From the NCBI GenBank assembly GCA_024709505.1, contig JANJWP010000014.1, positions 115,047 through 179,046 on the forward strand: 64,000 nucleotides of DNA, read 5' to 3'. Origin of the DNA: Candidatus Altimarinota bacterium. Its GTDB lineage: Bacteria; Patescibacteriota; Gracilibacteria; BD1-5; UBA2023. The notes under the pieces were generated by a model that saw only the letters and a program-made list of their open reading frames with translations, did not search any database and was not told where the DNA came from. Positions 27,675 through 38,048 of the stretch are shown piece after piece. Within the stretch, counting starts at the first letter, position 1. Every line of letters begins with the position of its first letter. The translations under genes were made by a program, and so were the position numbers.

Positions 27675-28712
27675 ATGCTAATCATGAATTCGATTTCCGA
27701 GCGAAATACCGCTTTTCCGGACGAATCCTCGGATTCGAAAGCCGGAAATCCAATCTCCGACGAACTCCTTTTGGCCATCGTTTCGGATTTTTCGGGGTTG
27801 GAAAAGCTGGAAAATCCCGAATTCGCCTCCCAATCCGAACCGACTCCGGTCATCCGGGCGTTCGAATCCCTTCCGTTTCCCGAACTGCATCTCGAAATTC
27901 ATGACGAACCCGATCGGGTGGAATTGGCGACTCCCCTGATCGAAACGACCGTTTCCTCGACCATCGAACGGGTTGGAGAAGGGGTATTCCAGGTAATGGA
28001 AGCGCCGCCGAGCGTTCGATCGGCCCAAATTCTCGCGATGCGCGCCGAACTTTTCTCCATTCTCTCGGAGGATTTGGATTTTCCCGAGTACCATGTGAGA
28101 ACCATTTTGAACCGCGCTTCCCAAATAACCGAAGGAACGGCCGAAAGCGAGCTTCGCGACCTCTCTTCGCTCCTTTTGTATTTCGTGGAGACCCTCGGAG
28201 TGTTTTTTGACAAGGAGGGACAATGGGGAGATTCGAAAGATTTCTACCTTTCGACCCTCGTGACCAAGGCGGACCGCCCAAGGTTCCATATTCGGGCGGT
28301 TCAGATTTTTTCGCGCTCCGAAAAAGGATCCGGAACGCCCTCCAAAATGTCTGAAACCCGCGCGAGAGAAGCTTTTGAACGCGATTATTCGCGTTGGAGA
28401 AAGCGTTTTGCCACTCTTCTTAAGCGCTATGGCGCGTCTTCCTCCGCGAACTTCCGCGTGGATTTCGCGAATAAGCCGTATGCCAAAACGGTCGAATCGT
28501 GTCTGAACGCGGTTTTCCCCCTTTGGGAAGACGTCCGTTCCGAATATCGTAAGACCGAATTCCAGATTTCTAAAATCCGCGGCGACGCCCTCGCGAAAAA
28601 GATCTCCCGCATCGAGGCCCAGTTTGATTTTTCGGATTTGGAGCGGCAATCCGATTTGGACGCCGCAAGGAATGGAACCTATCGTCCACGCCCAAAATCC
28701 AAGCCTGAATAA
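27675..28712 (+). CDS. cytoplasmic helical protein, unknown
   Basis: 345 aa with no UGA. The N-terminal ~110 residues are acidic and probably disordered. A helical domain follows (AMRAELFSILSEDLDFPEYHVRTILNRA ... LRDLSSLLLYFVETLGVFF), then a basic C-terminal helical region (EAFERDYSRWRKRFATLLKRYG ... SEYRKTEFQISKIRGDALAKK). A TTGACT ... TAGTAT pair (27635-27661) is a plausible promoter. It is followed 13 nt later by the M32 carboxypeptidase, suggesting an operon. No homologue recognised. Confidence 0.65.
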   Translation: MLIMNSISERNTAFPDESSDSKAGNPISDELLLAIVSDFSGLEKLENPEFASQSEPTPVIRAFESLPFPELHLEIHDEPDRVELATPLIETTVSSTIERVGEGVFQVMEAPPSVRSAQILAMRAELFSILSEDLDFPEYHVRTILNRASQITEGTAESELRDLSSLLLYFVETLGVFFDKEGQWGDSKDFYLSTLVTKADRPRFHIRAVQIFSRSEKGSGTPSKMSETRAREAFERDYSRWRKRFATLLKRYGASSSANFRVDFANKPYAKTVESCLNAVFPLWEDVRSEYRKTEFQISKIRGDALAKKISRIEAQFDFSDLERQSDLDAARNGTYRPRPKSKPE

Positions 28713-28725
28713 CCCTTCCGTTTTC

Positions 28726-30243
28726 ATGAATTCCCACTCCTCCTACGACGCTTACCAGGAACGGCTCAGAACGGCCGCGCTCCTTTCCAACGTTTCGGAA
28801 GTGCTTGATATCGACAGCATGTTTTCCATGCCGGAAAAAGCGTCCGTCGTCCGCGCCGAACAAATGGGCGCGATCCAAACGATCATCCACCGTCTTGCGA
28901 CCGACCCCGAATACGCGGCGATTCTCGAATCGCTCAAAACTGCCGATCTCGACGAATACCGGATGTCCAACGTTGCGGTCTCGGTTCGTGAATTCGTAAA
29001 GGCGAGCAAGGTTCCCGAACGGTTCGTAAAGGAATTCGCCGAAGCCCAAACCCTCGGAAAAGCGGCGTATTACGAAGCTCGCGACAAGCGCGATTTTTCG
29101 ATTTTTGCCCCGTCGCTCGAGCGTCTCGTAACCCTCCAGCGCGAATACGCCTCGCTCGTCGCTCCGGAAGGCAATCCCTATGACGCGATGCTGGCCGAAT
29201 ACGACCACGGTCTTACCCAATCGAAGCTCGACGCCGTTTTCGACCGAGTCCGCGAGCGGCTCGTTCCCGTCGTTCGAAAGATTTACGCTTCCAACGGGGG
29301 CGTCGCTCCTTTGACATTTCCATCGAGAAATAAGGACCAGACCAAAGACCAGGACATGGCGCTTTTCCGGGAACTTCTTTCCGAAATCGGTTTCGACCTT
29401 TCCCGAGGAACCGTTCAGGAATCCCCGGCCGGATTCATGATTGGGGGAAATCCCTTCGATACCAGAATCTATTACCGCGAAAAAGACATCGGCCTCATGG
29501 GCGTAATTTCGACCATCATGCACGAGGGAGGACACGGGCTTTACGAACAAAACCTCCTTTTTTCCGAATACGGGCTTCCGCGCGGATGCTATTCGAGCAT
29601 CATGGTCCACGAATCGCAATCGCGGCTCTACGAAAATCACGTGGGACTGTCGCGTCCGTTTTTGGATCGGCTCTCCGAAAAACTTTCCCGTCTCTATCCG
29701 GAAGACCTCGCGGACGTTTCCCCCGACGAATTTTACCGTCGGGCCAACGTGGTCGCTCCTTCGAAGCGCCGGACCGAATCGGACGAGTTAAGCTACCATA
29801 TCCACGTGCTCATCCGCTTTGAGCTCGAACGCGATCTTATCAACGGAAAGATTTCGGTCGCCGACCTGCCGCGCCTGTGGAACGAAAAATACCGGGACTT
29901 TCTCGGTATCGAATTTGACCACGAGGGCGAGGGCATCTTACAAGACATCCATTGGTCGGACGGTTCGTTTTGATATTTTCCGACCTATTCGGTGGGAACG
30001 TTCCATTCGGCGCAGTATTTCGCGAAAATGTCGGAAGAATTCGGCGACATTCCCGAGATGGTCCGTCGCGGCGATTTGCTGCCCATCCGCGATTGGCTCG
30101 TTTCCCACGTGCATTCGAAAGGGCGTACCAAGACCGGAGAGGAACTTCTTATCGAAGCCACCGGTTCGAAGCTCGACATGCGGCATTACTTCGAGTACGT
30201 CGAAACGAAGTTCCGCGAATTGTATCCGGAGGCGTTCGCGTAA
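28726..30243 (+). CDS. M32-family metallocarboxypeptidase (Taq type)
   Basis: 505 aa, normal length. Zinc motif HEGGHGLYEQ (HExxH), then HESQSRLYENHVG, SDELSYHIHVLIRFELE and the C-terminal [22 protein letters not shown], where UGA encodes the family glycine (GSFGYFPTY). The final active-site region and C-terminal helices follow UGA, so the standard code would delete them. It removes C-terminal amino acids from peptides and probably serves peptide scavenging. No signal peptide. Confidence 0.93.
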
Positions 30244-30294
30244 GGCGGATCATCACCAAATCGCGAATACCTTCCGTGACGCGCGCACAATGAT

Positions 30295-31779
30295 TTAGGC
30301 GATCCTCTGAAAAAGGGGTTCGCCCTTTTCTTTGACTTCGAAGGCGGTCTTTTCCGAAATTACTTCGTCGTATTTTCCGGCAAGCAGGCGTTCGCGTTGG
30401 GAGACGAGTCCCATGCGGTCGAGCATTTCCGACATTTTCTCCGGGAAAAACGGCATGAGGCAAACCGCGATTGCCCGCAGCCCTTCGCCCACGGTATGGA
30501 GCGTATCGACGACCCCGACGGCCTCTTTGTCCCACGGCTTTTTCGTATCGACGAACTTGTTGAGCGCGTCGGCGAATTCGAAGGCTGATTCGAGCGCGCT
30601 TCGAAGGTCGTAGGAAGCCATCGCCTTTTGGAAGGTTTCGACGAACGCGGTTTCCTTTGCGGCAAGTTCGGCATCGGTTTCCCCGTCGATCTTTCCGCCT
30701 TCCTTGAGCGAAAGCACGAGGAAACGGTTTAAAAGGTTTCCCAAATTGTTGGCGAGCTTGGCATTGAACGCGTTGACCGCCTGTTCTACCGAAAAGTCGC
30801 CGTCCTGGCCGATGGGGAAGGACGTGAGAAGGTAGAGAAGGAGGAGTTCCTTCGGGTATTGTCCGCAAAATTCCACCGGATCGATGGCATTGCCGAGGCT
30901 TTTCGAAATCTTCTGCCCGTCGATGGTGAAATATCCCGTCGTAACGATGTTTTTCGGCAAGGCATATCCTGCCGACAAAAGCATCGCGGGCCAAAAAATG
31001 GCATGGAAGCGGATGATGTCTTTCCCGACGACGTGGACGTCGGCGGGCCAAAACCGTTCGTCGCCGTTTTGGCAGGCGCTTACGTAGTTGAAGAGCGCGT
31101 CATACCAAACGTAGGTCACGTGGTTTTTGTCGAAGGGAAGGGGAATGCCAAACGTGCTTCCTTCGCGCGAGATGGAAAAGTCTTCGAGCCCCTCTTCGAT
31201 AAACGCCACCACTTCGTTTCCGCGGGATCGGGGAAAAATGAAGTCCGGATTCTCCGCGAAAAGCTTCTTGAGCCGGGCTTCGTATTTGGAGAGCCGAAAA
31301 AAATAGTTTTGCTCCTTAATAACGTCGGGCTTCTTTTTGTGATCGGGGCAAAGGCCGTCTTCGGTAAGGTCGGAAGGCTTCTTGAACGCTTCGCAACCAA
31401 CGCAGTACAACCCTTCGTATTCGCCCAGGTAAATATCGCCGTTATCGAACGATTTTTGGAGCACGCCCTGGACGAAGGTCTTGTGCTCGGGCGTCGTCGT
31501 GCGAACGAAATCGGTATAGGTAATGCCGAGCCCGTCCCAAACGGCTTGGTGCTTGGCTGCCATCGAGTCGCAGTATTCCATGATTTCCATCTTGGCTTCG
31601 GCGGCTTTTTCGACGACCTTTTGGCTGTTTTCGTCAACGCCCGTCGAAAACTTCACCTCGTACCCGAGGTTGCGGCGGTGCTTGGCAATGACGTCGGCGA
31701 TGAATGACGCGTAGGCATGGCCGATGTGCGGAATGCCGTTGGAATAGTAGATGGGAGTCGTGACGTAGAAGGTTTTCAT
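30295..31779 (-). CDS. metG: methionyl-tRNA synthetase
   Basis: 494 aa, class I synthetase. TTPIYYSNGIPHIGHAY holds the HIGH motif; KISKSLGN is the KMSKS motif. Between them are the zinc-knuckle region (CVGCEAFKKPSDL..DGLCPDH) and YVWYDALFNYVSA. The C-terminal anticodon-binding helical domain is complete, and the dimerising EMAP-like extension is absent. A perfect TATAAT (31803-31808, minus strand) lies 23 nt upstream. No UGA codon in 494 residues, unlike the accessory genes. Confidence 0.96.
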   Translation of the reverse strand: MKTFYVTTPIYYSNGIPHIGHAYASFIADVIAKHRRNLGYEVKFSTGVDENSQKVVEKAAEAKMEIMEYCDSMAAKHQAVWDGLGITYTDFVRTTTPEHKTFVQGVLQKSFDNGDIYLGEYEGLYCVGCEAFKKPSDLTEDGLCPDHKKKPDVIKEQNYFFRLSKYEARLKKLFAENPDFIFPRSRGNEVVAFIEEGLEDFSISREGSTFGIPLPFDKNHVTYVWYDALFNYVSACQNGDERFWPADVHVVGKDIIRFHAIFWPAMLLSAGYALPKNIVTTGYFTIDGQKISKSLGNAIDPVEFCGQYPKELLLLYLLTSFPIGQDGDFSVEQAVNAFNAKLANNLGNLLNRFLVLSLKEGGKIDGETDAELAAKETAFVETFQKAMASYDLRSALESAFEFADALNKFVDTKKPWDKEAVGVVDTLHTVGEGLRAIAVCLMPFFPEKMSEMLDRMGLVSQRERLLAGKYDEVISEKTAFEVKEKGEPLFQRIA

Positions 31780-31802
31780 GGTTTTTCGGTGTGAATGGGC
31801 AG

Positions 31803-31808
31803 ATTATA
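31803..31808 (-). promoter_or_regulatory. -10 box of metG
   Basis: TATAAT on the minus strand, 23 nt upstream of the metG ATG; no convincing -35 box. Confidence 0.6.
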
Positions 31809-31938
31809 ACGAAACCGGGGGAAATCCAATGCGAAAAAACCCTTTCGGCACGAGCCTTTGGCGTTTTTTGTCACGTTTCCCCCCTGTATGCGTATCATCC
31901 TTTGAGCCCCCGTCGTATCTCTTTTCTTTTTTTCCTCC

Positions 31939-32622
31939 ATGAAAAATGTCCTCCTGCTCTCCGTCGCGATTTTGGCCGGAGCTTTCCGTTTTTGACCCGC
32001 TACCGCCGAAGAAGCCGTAATGTGCACGGCGGAATACCGGCCCGTATGTTCCATCGACGGAAAAACTTATGGAAACGCCTGTTCCGCCGGAGCCGTGAAG
32101 GCCCAAATTTCTTACGCGGGCGAGTGCGACGACCGTTCGGAAATCGAAAGGTACGTCCGCGAGAACGTTTCGAAAATCGCTCCCGACCGCGAAGTTCTCG
32201 GTGGAAAATTTTACGTTACCTCCCTTGTTTGGGACGAAAGGAATTTCGGATCGGGCGTTCGCGTCGCGAAGGTTTCCTACGAAGATGGACACGTCGCTTT
32301 TTCGAGGACGTTCGCCGCGAAATCCTCGAAATCAGGAGTCCAAGCGTATCCGTTAGTATCGCCGGGGCAAAAATTCAGTCTTCTAAAAGGACGTAAGGCG
32401 ATTCTCCTTTCGTCAAAGGTTCTCGTCGGACTCTCCGATTTGAACGATTCGACTTGCCCCGCAGGGGTTCAATGCGTTTGGGCTGGCGAAAGGGCCGTAT
32501 GGACTTCGTACTTCAACGGAAAAACCTTCCGCGAAGGAAAAAATCTTTTTTCCGCTCTCGGAGCCGATATCAAGCTGGTTTCGAGCGATTACGAAACCTT
32601 CGCCGAATTCCAGGTCCAATAG
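31939..32622 (+). CDS. secreted protein with Kazal-type protease-inhibitor domain
   Basis: 227 aa. Signal peptide MKNVLLLSVAILAGAFRF-G-PATA (UGA glycine near the cleavage site), recovered by starting at 31939 rather than 32020. Residues ~31-57 (CTAEYRPVCSIDG, then KTYGNACSAGAVKAQISYAGEC) match the Kazal pattern C..EY.PVCG.DG.TY.N.C.A. The remaining ~160 residues are beta-rich with one further Cys pair (CPAGVQCVWAGERAVW). Kazal domains inhibit serine proteases; for a host-attached CPR cell the likely target would be external. Monocistronic, divergent from metG. Confidence 0.82.
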
Positions 32623-32628
32623 GTTCGG

Positions 32629-33039
32629 CTAGAACTTCACGCACGTTTTCAATCCCGCGCGTATGGCCGATTCTATGGTTCCATGGTCGGTAACGGTGAA
32701 CTTTCCCACGAATTTGGTCTCAGCCTTGCGTTTAAGGCCCGTCGCGACGAGATCAACGTTGACGTAGCCGTATTTTTCGTCGGTGTGATGGTACCAGAAG
32801 ACGCAGTTTACTAAAAGCCGTCCGCCGTATTCGGGATCGCTCACCCGGAAGCGGATGTTGTTTCCCGCCGTCGCGATGGAATCGACGTCGAAATGCCCCC
32901 AATCGGTTTCGTCTTCGAAGTTGCGGTCGAGAACGTCGTAGAGTTTGGCAAGTTCATCCTTGTATTTTCCAGCGAATTTCGCTCTTGAATTGACCGATTT
33001 CTTTCAAAAATCGTCGAAACTCAATCGGTATTTCAGCAC
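32629..33039 (-). CDS. small protein, unknown
   Basis: 136 aa when extended through UGA (in SFDDF-G-KKSV) to a GTG start at 33039; the track has only the last 71 residues. A helical N-terminal half (KYKDELAKLYDVLDRNFEDE) is followed by a compact beta-rich half (NNIRFRVSDPEYGGRLLVNCVFWYHH, YGYVNVDLVATGLKRKAET). No ATG is available in frame, so the start is uncertain. It is last in a minus-strand run from ~38.0 kb. No family recognised. Confidence 0.55.
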
Positions 33040-33055
33040 GTTTGGTTTTTTGTGG

Positions 33056-33376
33056 TTACGGTCGAATCATGCCACGGAGGGCGTTATCGGGAATTCCGTT
33101 CGTTTTCCCGTCGGATTCGATTTTGGCGAGCCCTTCGCGCAAAGTTTTTTGCGTTTTCACGATGACGTGCGCCGTATGGCGGTCATCCGGATTTTGATGG
33201 GAATGCCTTTTCCGGCATCGCGTACAGTCGTCTATCGTTTGACTTACGGTTCGGGCAAGTTCTTCGGCCTTTTGCGAACCGTCCCCCTTAATTTCGGAAC
33301 ACGTTCCGTTAACGGAAAGTCCGGCGTTTCGGAGGGTTTTTCGGCAGATGGCCGCTTGATCGGCGAGATGTTTCAT
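33056..33376 (-). CDS. small basic protein, unknown
   Basis: 106 aa from the ATG at 33376, chosen because GGATATACTTC (-10-like TATACT) lies just upstream; the track start (33493) overlaps the previous gene. Basic and Cys-containing (AICRKTL, GTCSEIKG, DDCTRCRKRHSH). No known motif is complete. Small enough that coding status is only likely, although the frame is open with a TAA stop. Confidence 0.45.
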   Translation of the reverse strand: MKHLADQAAICRKTLRNAGLSVNGTCSEIKGDGSQKAEELARTVSQTIDDCTRCRKRHSHQNPDDRHTAHVIVKTQKTLREGLAKIESDGKTNGIPDNALRGMIRP

Positions 33377-33459
33377 GGGAAACGGAATGACGGTTTGAAG
33401 TATATCCTTTCGGAACCTTTCGTCACGTTTTTCATTGGGAAACCCCGGAGAATCGCGGA

Positions 33460-34605
33460 TTACCGCCCCGATTCCCCTAAAAATTCCAACCATCTTTCGC
33501 TTCCGACGAATCGGGCTTCGAGCGCTAAGAAGACTTCTTCGGCCGAAAAGTGCCGGGCGATGGCGCCGAAGCCTTCCGGTTTTTCGGAAGCTCCGTGTTT
33601 CCTCGGCTTGTTCGATGCGGTCGGATTTTCGTATCCAAGGACTTCGGAGAGGTCTTTCTTAAAGGGCGCGACTCCAAGGAGTTTGGCAAAGGATTCCAAA
33701 TCTTTCGGAATTTCAAAGTCGATTCCGAACGGCTTGAGATAAAACGGTCCCTTACGACGAAGTTCGTAGGAGAGCCGTGCAAATTCGGTAGCGAAAGCGC
33801 GACCACGGATTTTCCGTTCGAAAAATTGGCGGACTTCGGGAAGGTTTCCGATGCGGAGTCCCTTTTCCCTTGGAGTGCCTGCGGCAAGAACTTCGGAAAC
33901 GGCGGTTCGTACGCCTTCGACCGAATTCCTCCGGAAGACCCGGGGAGTTTTTTCGGCGGGCTCCTCGACGGCCTTCTCGATGGGCTTTTCGACTGCGGAA
34001 TCGGGTTTCGCCGAAGGCTTTGGGAGCCGCGGTTCGACGACGGTTTTCGAGCTCAAGACCGCCCCGGTTTTTGCAACCGTCTTGGCAGTTACGTTTTGAG
34101 CCGTGGGTTTCGGATTGGACTCTTGAACGGATTTTTGGACGGTCTCCGCAACGGACGGGAAATCGTCCATGCGAAGGGTTTTCGTCGCCGGTTCGGCAAG
34201 TCCGCCGTGCCGAAATTCGTCTTCTGCGTCGAGTGCGCGGACAAGCGCTTCAAGATTCGCTTTAAAGTCGCGGTTTCTGGAATGTTCCGGAGATTTTCGG
34301 CGTTCTTCGACGAGTTCCCGCAGGAGTTCGAGGGTTTCGGCGTCGCAAAGCGAAAGGCGAAACGTTCCGCGGATCCGGCGGATCATCGAGAAGAAGCTCG
34401 CCGGAAAATCCGACATCGCTTTTTCGATCGCGGAAAAGTGGTCTTCGTCCGCCGAGGCTTCGGCGTAGGCCGATTCGAGAATTCCTTTTTGCTGGCCGGG
34501 AAGCATCCGGTGAAAGAATTCGAGGCGGTCTTTGGAGACCTCGCGCAACGAACGCGGAGCATTGGCGGCCGAAAGGACGGAGAGTTCGGGGGAGGGGTGG
34601 TTCAT
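33460..34605 (-). CDS. proline/alanine-linker protein, unknown
   Basis: 381 aa, no UGA. Two helical regions (residues ~10-130 and ~235-380) are separated by a Pro/Ala/Lys/Thr-rich linker (PKPTAQNVTAKTVAKTGAVL ... AVEKPIEKAVEEPAEKTP). The C-terminal part (LPEVRQFFERKIRGRAFATEFARLSYELRRKGPFYLKPFGIDFEIP) may be a nucleic-acid-binding domain, but no family is recognised. Cytoplasmic. Preceded by the NUDIX gene in the same direction. Confidence 0.65.
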   Translation of the reverse strand: MNHPSPELSVLSAANAPRSLREVSKDRLEFFHRMLPGQQKGILESAYAEASADEDHFSAIEKAMSDFPASFFSMIRRIRGTFRLSLCDAETLELLRELVEERRKSPEHSRNRDFKANLEALVRALDAEDEFRHGGLAEPATKTLRMDDFPSVAETVQKSVQESNPKPTAQNVTAKTVAKTGAVLSSKTVVEPRLPKPSAKPDSAVEKPIEKAVEEPAEKTPRVFRRNSVEGVRTAVSEVLAAGTPREKGLRIGNLPEVRQFFERKIRGRAFATEFARLSYELRRKGPFYLKPFGIDFEIPKDLESFAKLLGVAPFKKDLSEVLGYENPTASNKPRKHGASEKPEGFGAIARHFSAEEVFLALEARFVGSERWLEFLGESGR

Positions 34606-34733
34606 GGTTCGATTTTATCGATTTATAAGAAATCGAACCGATTTGTCAAAAATAAGGCCCACCCCGTAGTCGCGCAATGTTCGCAAAGATTCGGAGTTTC
34701 CAAGGAAACCGCATAGAATGCCGTTAAGCGCGG

Positions 34734-35219
34734 CTATTTCGAGGGGCCTGATCTCAGAGAGATCCTCGCGCGGCTTGAAGAAGGTGAAAATCAGTCGAGC
34801 TTACCGTCTTCCAACAGTCGTAAAACCATCGCTTTCGTAGCCTCTGAAACCAGGGGGTTTTGCAAACATTCTTCGGAGGAAAAACTCCGCAATTCTTGAA
34901 TTTCGGAGTTTGGAGAGGGCAGTTCGAAAATTCGAACGCCGTATGCCGCAGCCACCACGGGCGTGCCGGTATTTGGAGTTCGCCCTTCGAACTTTCCCAG
35001 CCATTCCAATTTCTCGATTATCGATTCCAACGCTCCGGGTTCGATAAGAAGCTCTTCCGAGAGCTCCCGTCTGATGCAGGATTCGTCATTCTCGCCGAAT
35101 TCGCGTTTTCCGCCCAGCGGAATCCACATTCCACCCGTTCCCCGGTCTTTGTAGCCGAGAATGACCTTGTTGTCCGGAGTAACGGGGAGAACGTTGACGA
35201 CGTTTCGGATTTCTTGCAT
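34734..35219 (-). CDS. NUDIX hydrolase
   Basis: 161 aa. The Nudix box is complete: GGKREFGENDESCIRRELSEELLI fits GX5EX7REUXEEXGU apart from the last Gly. VVNVLPVTPDNKVILGYKDRGTGGMWIPLGG is the standard N-terminal part. It hydrolyses a nucleoside diphosphate linked to another group; the substrate is not predictable. The conserved domain ends near a UGA at 34791. Under code 25 translation continues with a Ser-rich 20-residue tail to TAG at 34734. It follows the helical repeat protein by 16 nt. Confidence 0.85.
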
Positions 35220-35235
35220 GTCGGAGGCGTTATCG

Positions 35236-37299
35236 TTACGAAGCCGTTCTTACGAGAATTTTTGTTTGTTCGACGACGTGCGCAACGGGGGATGGCGGAA
35301 AGAGGTCTGCCGCATCGATTTCCCGAAACGTTTCGAGTACCGCCTTGAAATGGCTGGTGCTCACCCAGGATTTGTATGACTTCGTAGCGTGGGGAAAAAG
35401 TTTTAAGAAATATCCCGAATCGAAAATTTCCCTATTCGTTCGGTATACGTTGACGATATCCCTGAGTACGTATTCGTTCATCGGATGGAGCAAAAGGAGA
35501 TCGAGACACCGTTTCGTGACGGTGGATGCGCCTTGCCCGTTCGCGTCCAGCATGATTTTGGCAATAAGGTCGGACGAATCGTCGGCTATCACGTTCGCGT
35601 CGCGGAATCGGTTCCGTTTTCCCGCGAATTCCAGAGCCTCCTTGAATTTTCCGGCGGCGCTAAGCAGACGAACCATGCGGTTCAGGTTTGTTCCCTGGCT
35701 GCTCGGAGGAGTTTTTTCCACGCATTCGAACGCCGAATCGTAATCGCCGGATCCGACGAATCCGATCATGGCCCCTTCGAGGATTTTCGTGACGTAATCT
35801 TCGGGAAAATCTTCTTTTTCATTCGTTCGCAACACGAGGGAATCGATGGCTCCCAAATTTCCCCCGGCGGCGTAATGTTTCGCAAGAATTTTAGCGGTAT
35901 CAAACGTTTCGTATCCGTTTCTGTGGAATGTCCCAAGCCTTTCATCGACGAACTCTTCCATTTCGGATACCAGCCGCTCCGTCATGGCCGTATCGTTTTC
36001 CATCTCCGAAAAACGCAAGAGCGTTCCAAAACGATGGCTTGCGCTTTTCATCGTTTCGACGCGTCCCATCACGCGGGCTGCAATTTTCTTCGCGAGTTTC
36101 GGATTTCATTTTTCCTTCAGAACGCCCGAAATTTCCAACATGCCCTCGGCATTTTTGGAATATTCGAAGGATTTTTCCAAAACTTCCGTGAGTTCTCGGA
36201 GGATCGCTTCGCCTTCGGAATCGATGACGGGGTTTGCGGATGCGACGAAATCCCGTATGGATGCCACGAGGCTCGTTAAAGAAAGAAATTCGATGCCGCC
36301 AAGATCCTTAAGCAGTTCCGCCGCTCTTTTTGGATCCTTGAATGCCTGGAAGTGAATTTCCGCAAGCGAAAGGAGCGCTGAAGATCTTCATTCGGGATCG
36401 CGGAATTTTCGGAATTCCGATTCGAACATTTCAAAAAGTTCGGGATCCGGAGCGAGTATGTCCTGGACTTCATTAAGCTTCTGATAAAAGAAGATTTCTC
36501 ACCGATTGGAACCGCAAACGGACAGAATTCGAAAACATTCTTTAAAGAGCTCGAACGCCCCTTTTCGGTTTCCTGATCTTGCGAATCAGGTTGCCGCAAT
36601 GAACAGGGCGTCAATCCTCCGGTTTCCCAATTCTTCCCGGGTTGGGGAAAGCCGGCCTTCTCATTTTGGTTCCGGTCGCTTCGCTGCGAATCCGAATATT
36701 TGTGAGAATCCTTTTCTGACGAGTGCCCCAGTTGATGCCGAATTTTTCTGCGAGGCAAAAAAGGGCGCGGATTTTGAATCGGAAGTCTCTTGGATGCCGT
36801 AAAAAATGGGATTTCCAATAAGCTCGAGGGTTTTTTGGTGGAGCCTTGGATTTTTTCCTCCGGCTTCCGCAAGATTTCGCACGACCGAAAATGCCGACAT
36901 GAGGGAGTCGCATTCTTCCATCCAACTTCCGGGATTTTGCTTTTCTATTTCTTGAATCGTTCCCTGTGCCACAATGTCCCAAAGCTCATCGACGCATCCG
37001 TCAAACTCGGGAAATACCGAAAGCTCATCCACGAGTTTGACGATATTTCAGAGCGAGAATTCGTTGAATTTCCTTTCGCATCCAAGATCTTCGGCCGAGC
37101 TTGAAACGATGTGGTCAAACGCTCCAAGAAACGCAATCTTGAGTTCGATAAAAGAATCGGGTTGTTTTTTTAGGCTTTCCCCGGTTTCGTCGATGCGGGA
37201 TTTCAAATTCGCCAACGCATTCCTCGCCCGATCTTCCGCCGTTAACCTTGTTTCCGACTGGTCCAAAGCCTTCATTGCGGTGTTCATGCGGTTTTCCAT
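35236..37299 (-). CDS. large alpha-helical repeat (TPR-like) protein, unknown
   Basis: 687 aa once six or so in-frame UGA codons are read as Gly; the track shows three fragments (37048-37299, 36661-37032, 35236-36072) plus a gap with no ORF. Almost wholly helical, with paired-helix units such as FARSGNRKGAFELFKECFRILSVCG and SGDYDSAFECVEKTPP, AAGKFKEALEFAGKRNRF. The pattern is that of TPR-like solenoids. No signal peptide. It may scaffold protein complexes; function is unknown. Confidence 0.7.
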
Positions 37300-37337
37300 A
37301 ACGCGATAAGTTATTGCTTATGGAACATTCTACGGTA

Positions 37338-38048
37338 TTAGGGCTGATCGCGTCAATTTATGGACCGAAAGAAGTCAGAAATGTCAGCGACCGTCGCTTC
37401 CAATTGATTCTTTTCATTGAACGAATGCCCCGCTCACGCGATGATGGACAGTTTTTTCACAACGTTTTTGGGAATGAGCGACAACAGGGATTCGGAGTTT
37501 GAAAGCGGGACCACCTCGTCGTCATCCCCATGGACCACGATCGTCGGCACTCTCCATTTTTTCCATTCCGATTTCTTGATTCTGAAATCTTCGACGCGCT
37601 CGATTTGTCCGTAGGGCTTTGCGAGGAGATTTTCAACCGTCGATGTTTCCGATGTGAAAATCGCCGGAGCCAAAAATCCAAACGCGGAAACGTTTTCGTG
37701 CACGGCCAAAAGCGCGCGCAGTCCGCCAAAACTTTTTGCGACCACGAAAAAGTCCTCCATTCAAAAATTCCTGGAGAGGTGCGCTATGGCGTTCCGGATG
37801 TCGGTGACGTCTTCTTTTAAAGAACCATGCGAGAAAGCATCCGGTTTGACGTACGACCGGAGTTCGAATCGTATGAACGTAAATCCGGCACGGACGAACG
37901 CCTCTGCCATCGGTTCGGTTTTTTCTGACAACGCTCCTCCGCTTACGCCGGGGACGTAGACGACGAAAGGCGCTCCCGGACTAGAAGGGGAATCGACTAT
38001 CCCGTTCAGTTCGGCGTTTTTTGAAAAGTAAGAAAAGGCGGTTTTCAT
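37338..38048 (-). CDS. alpha/beta hydrolase
   Basis: 236 aa across three UGA codons. PFVVYVPGVSGGALSEKTEPMAEAFVRAGFTFIRFELR is the first strand-loop region. VVAKSFGGLRALL is the nucleophile elbow (Ser in KSFGG). VPTIVVHGDDDEVVPLSNSE carries the Asp, and IIA-G-AGHSFNEK the His, just after a UGA glycine that ended the track ORF. A complete Ser-His-Asp triad suggests an active esterase or acylaminoacyl-type hydrolase; the substrate is unknown. First of the minus-strand run leading to 32.6 kb. Confidence 0.85.

Noticed and set aside
34640-34810. Plus-strand helix-turn-helix-like peptide (FGVSKETA, stop, NAVKRGYFEGPDLREIL)
   Set aside because: Interrupted by TAG, which is a true stop here, and it overlaps the NUDIX gene. 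Could be a decayed gene, but too short to call.
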